Shown piece by piece: positions 5,861 to 8,194 of a stretch of 8,194 nt of DNA. Each line of letters opens with the position of its first letter. The stretch's first letter is position 1. The position numbers and the translations under genes are program-made. The notes under the pieces are model-generated. The model ran no database searches, had not been told where the DNA came from, and saw nothing but the letters and a program-made list of their open reading frames with translations. Source of the DNA: Pseudomonadota bacterium (GTDB taxonomy: Bacteria > Pseudomonadota > Gammaproteobacteria > Burkholderiales > Burkholderiaceae_B). Where the stretch lies: positions 1 through 8,194 of the forward strand of contig JAEYVD010000829.1 of NCBI GenBank assembly GCA_023432075.1, read 5' to 3'.

Positions 5861-7318
5861 ATGCAGGGCACTCTGGATCTGATCATCGAAGGCGGCTGGC
5901 TCATCGACGGGCTGGGCGGTCCGCGCCAGCGCGCCGACGTGGGCGTGGCGGGTGAACGCATCGTGGCTATCGGCGACCTGTCGGCAGTCAAGGCCGCCCG
6001 GCGCGTGGACGCTGCCGGCAAGATCGTGGCGCCCGGCTTCATCGACGTGCACGGCCATGACGATCTGATGTTCGTGGAAAAGCCGGACCTTGCCTGGAAA
6101 ACCAGCCAGGGCGTCACGTCGGTGGTGGTGGGCAACTGTGGCGTCAGCGGCGCGCCCGCACCGCTGCCAGGCAATACCGCGGCCGCGCTGGCGCTGCTGG
6201 GCGAGACGCCGCTCTTTGCCAGCATGCAGGCGTACTTCGACGAATTGCGCGAGCGCCAGCCGGTGATCAACGTGGCCGCGTTGGTGGGCCACGCGAATCT
6301 GCGCCTTGCGGCGATGCGCGACCCGGCGGCGCAACCGACCGCCGCCGAACAGGAATCCATGCAGCGCATGCTGGCCGACGCGCTGGACGCCGGCGCTGTG
6401 GGCTTTAGCACCGGCCTGGCCTATCAGCCGGGGGGCGCGGCGCAACCGCCCGAACTTGAAGGCCTGGCCCGCGTGGCGGCGGCACGGAGCGCGATGCACA
6501 CCAGCCATATCCGCAACGAAGGCGATGCGGTCGAGGCCGCGGTGGACGAGGTGCTGAGCATCGGCCGCAACACCGGCTGCGCCACCGTGCTGTCGCATCA
6601 CAAATGCATGATGCCGCGCAATTGGGGCAAAAGCGCCGCCACGCTTGCCAACATCGACCGCGCCCGCGCCGAAGGCGTGGACGTGGCGCTGGACATCTAC
6701 CCGTATCCCGGCAGCTCGACCATCCTGATCCCCGAGCGCGCCGACACCATCGACGACATCCGCATCACGTGGTCGACCCCCCACCCCGAGTGCAACGGCG
6801 AATATCTGAGCGATATCGCGGCATGCTGGGGGTGCGACAAGACGACGGCGGCCGAACGCTTGTGCCCGGCGGGCGCGATCTATTTCGCAATGGACGAGAA
6901 CGAAGTGCGCCGCATCTTCCAGCATGAGTGCTGCATGGTGGGCTCCGACGGCCTGCCGAACGACGCGCATCCGCATCCCCGGCTGTGGGGCAGCTTCACG
7001 CGCGTCCTGGGCAGATATGTGCGCGAGGCCCGGCTGGTGACGCTGGAGGCGGCCGTGGCCAAGATGACCGCATTGCCCGCACGCGTTTTCGGCCTGACGG
7101 ACCGCGGCCGGATCGCCGTGGGTGCATGGGCCGACATCGTGGTGTTCGATGCCGAGACGGTGATCGATCGCGCCACGTGGGAAGCGCCGACGCTGGCATC
7201 CGATGGCGTGGCGCACGTGCTGGTCAATGGCACACCCGTGTTTCCGGCCGCGGCAAACATGCCGCGGCCTGGCCGCATCCTTCGCCGCGATCCGGCCGCG
7301 GCGCAACCCCTTTCATAA
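5861..7318 (+). CDS. N-acyl-D-amino-acid deacylase (D-aminoacylase), amidohydrolase superfamily
   Basis: The product has 485 residues, the same size as the well-studied Alcaligenes D-aminoacylase. It would hydrolyse N-acyl-D-amino acids to a carboxylate and a free D-amino acid in the cytoplasm (no signal peptide). Seen in order: a small beta-domain start (LIIEGGWLIDG), metal motif GFIDVHGHDD (H64, H66), GNCG with Cys93, LVGHANLR (H143), TSHIRNEGD (H216), SHHK (H246, H247), GSDGLP with Asp363, PHPRLWG (371-377), then the C-terminal beta-domain ending in HVLVNGTPV. Spacing matches the family's zinc ligands (Cys, two His) and catalytic Asp. The metal motif reads HGH where HTH or HSH is more usual. 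A cluster of Cys (311, 322, 325, 335, 357, 358) is more than I would expect. AGGA (5852-5855) precedes the ATG by 5 nt. It is followed by a Bug receptor and probably controlled by the divergent LysR. Acyl and side-chain specificity cannot be read from sequence. Confidence 0.9.
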   Translation: MQGTLDLIIEGGWLIDGLGGPRQRADVGVAGERIVAIGDLSAVKAARRVDAAGKIVAPGFIDVHGHDDLMFVEKPDLAWKTSQGVTSVVVGNCGVSGAPAPLPGNTAAALALLGETPLFASMQAYFDELRERQPVINVAALVGHANLRLAAMRDPAAQPTAAEQESMQRMLADALDAGAVGFSTGLAYQPGGAAQPPELEGLARVAAARSAMHTSHIRNEGDAVEAAVDEVLSIGRNTGCATVLSHHKCMMPRNWGKSAATLANIDRARAEGVDVALDIYPYPGSSTILIPERADTIDDIRITWSTPHPECNGEYLSDIAACWGCDKTTAAERLCPAGAIYFAMDENEVRRIFQHECCMVGSDGLPNDAHPHPRLWGSFTRVLGRYVREARLVTLEAAVAKMTALPARVFGLTDRGRIAVGAWADIVVFDAETVIDRATWEAPTLASDGVAHVLVNGTPVFPAAANMPRPGRILRRDPAAAQPLS

Positions 7319-7346
7319 CAACAGCCGTTCCAGGAGATCCACCATC

Positions 7347-8194
7347 ATGTTCCGCAAGACTTGCGCCGCCCTGGCGCTGGCCGCCGCGCTGCCGGCCGCC
7401 CACGCTGCCTTTCCCGACCGCCCCATCACCCTGATCGTGCCGTTCCCGGCAGGCGGCCCCACGGACATCGTTGGCCGCGTGGCCGCCGCCAAGGCGGGCG
7501 AGATCCTGGGCCAGCAGATCGTGGTCGAAAACCGCACCGGCGCGTCCGGCACCATCGGCATGACGGCCACAGCGCGCGCCAAGCCGGACGGCTACACCGT
7601 GGGGCTGGCCACCGTCAGCACGCACGGCACGGCGCCGCACCTGTTTCCCAACCTGGCTTACGACCCGGTCAAGGACTTCACGCCCATCAGCAACCTGGTG
7701 ACCAGCCCCAACATCCTCAGCGTGAATCCGAACTTTCCGGCCAAGACACTGGCCGAGTTCGTGACCCACGTGCGCGCCAATCCCGGCAAGGACGGCTACG
7801 CCAATGCGGGCGCGGGCGGCGTGAACGACCTGGGCATGATCTGGTTCCTGCAGATCATCGGCGGCAAGATGAACAGCATTTCGTACCGCGGTTCGGCGCC
7901 TGCGCTGACCGACACGGTGGGCGGCGTGGTGCCGGTGATCTTCGACAACTTTCCGTCGTCGCTGCCCTATGTCAAGAGCAATCACCTAAAGGCGCTGGCG
8001 ATCACCGGCACGGCGCGTAACCCGCGCCTGCCGGACGTGCCGACCTTTGCCGAGCAGGGCTACAAGGATTACGACGTGACGGCGTGGTACGGCGTGGTGG
8101 GTCCGGCCAACATGCCGGCCGACGTGCGCGACAAGCTGGCCGATGCCTTTGCCCGCGCGGTGCGCGATCCGGCGACCGCCGCGAAGATGGAAGA
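7347..8194 (+). CDS. Bug-family (TctC-like) tripartite tricarboxylate transporter substrate-binding protein (partial, 3' end outside window)
   Basis: Open for 282 codons to the window end; family members are about 320 residues, so roughly the last 35-40 are missing. AGGAG (7332-7336) lies 10 nt before the ATG. Residues 1-20 form a Sec signal peptide (MFRK start, Ala/Leu core, cleavage probably after AHA), so the product is periplasmic. Family marks are FPDRPITLIVPFPAGGPTD (22-40), the VVENRTGASGTIG block, the KPDGYT block, the GVNDLG and SYRGSAPALTD ligand loops, and the late PDVPTFAEQGY. Bug proteins bind small carboxylates, and most are orphans without nearby membrane subunits. No membrane partner is visible in this window. 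It is co-directional with the deacylase gene (28-nt gap), so a ligand related to N-acyl amino acids or their products is a reasonable but unproven guess. Confidence 0.92.
   Translation, partial: MFRKTCAALALAAALPAAHAAFPDRPITLIVPFPAGGPTDIVGRVAAAKAGEILGQQIVVENRTGASGTIGMTATARAKPDGYTVGLATVSTHGTAPHLFPNLAYDPVKDFTPISNLVTSPNILSVNPNFPAKTLAEFVTHVRANPGKDGYANAGAGGVNDLGMIWFLQIIGGKMNSISYRGSAPALTDTVGGVVPVIFDNFPSSLPYVKSNHLKALAITGTARNPRLPDVPTFAEQGYKDYDVTAWYGVVGPANMPADVRDKLADAFARAVRDPATAAKME

Noticed and set aside
5792..7306. 504-codon open frame on the minus strand
   Set aside because: It is antisense to the deacylase along nearly its whole length, Arg/His/Gly-rich and without recognisable motifs, so it is a shadow of high GC codon use.
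7224..7985. 253-codon open frame on the minus strand
   Set aside because: It is antisense to the Bug receptor, which has a signal peptide and clear family blocks. The reverse frame shows nothing beyond biased composition.
1..8194. Mobile elements, tRNA or rRNA genes, CRISPR arrays, toxin-antitoxin pairs or defence genes
   Set aside because: No transposase or integrase motifs, terminal repeats, spaced direct repeats or cloverleaf-like sequences were found. Genes are conventional, closely packed and similar in codon use, with no sign of recent transfer.

Overview
The window is GC-rich DNA (about two-thirds G+C by eye, not computed) with strong G/C bias at third codon positions. Three things point to a beta-proteobacterium of the order Burkholderiales, most plausibly Alcaligenaceae (Achromobacter or Bordetella-like): a Bug-type (TctC) solute receptor, a D-aminoacylase closely resembling the classical Alcaligenes/Achromobacter enzyme, and the general codon use. 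This placement is an inference. No RNA gene, insertion sequence, integrase, CRISPR array or phage gene was seen, so this looks like ordinary chromosomal catabolic and regulatory DNA rather than a mobile island.

Layout, left to right. (1) Positions 1-1283, minus strand: the N-terminal 427 codons of a lipoprotein carrying a PHP metal-dependent phosphoesterase-like domain; its 3' end lies outside the window. (2) Positions 1414-2151, minus strand: a TetR-family repressor. (3) Positions 2223-4780, plus strand: a compact three-gene operon encoding a UPF0261/Tm-1-like ATP-binding-domain protein, a TIM-barrel protein of the 'phosphoenolpyruvate hydrolase-like' family, and a small SRPBCC/START-like ligand-binding protein. 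(4) Positions 4806-5771, minus strand: a LysR-type regulator convergent with that operon. (5) Positions 5861 to the window end, plus strand and divergent from the LysR gene: an N-acyl-D-amino-acid deacylase, followed after 28 nt by a Bug periplasmic solute-binding protein that is cut by the window end.

Two regulator-plus-operon modules lie side by side. In the first, a near-consensus sigma-70 promoter (TTGACG, 17 nt, TATGAT at 2110-2138) points into the UPF0261 operon. Its spacer is almost completely filled by a perfect palindrome, TGAGACA-GG-TGTCTCA, so the neighbouring TetR protein is the obvious candidate repressor. This promoter lies inside the annotated 5' end of the tetR reading frame, which raises a question about the TetR start codon or about a leaderless tetR transcript. 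In the second module, the LysR protein probably controls the deacylase-receptor pair from the 89-bp AT-rich divergent region, which holds an inverted repeat (GATCAAT, 17 nt, ATTGATC). The deacylase would release free D-amino acids from N-acylated forms, and the Bug protein would bind a small carboxylate, possibly the same or a related compound.

The part with least assigned function is the UPF0261 / TIM-barrel / SRPBCC operon. Its first two products are separate bacterial versions of the two halves of the plant Tm-1 protein, and the biochemical role of the pair is not established to my knowledge.
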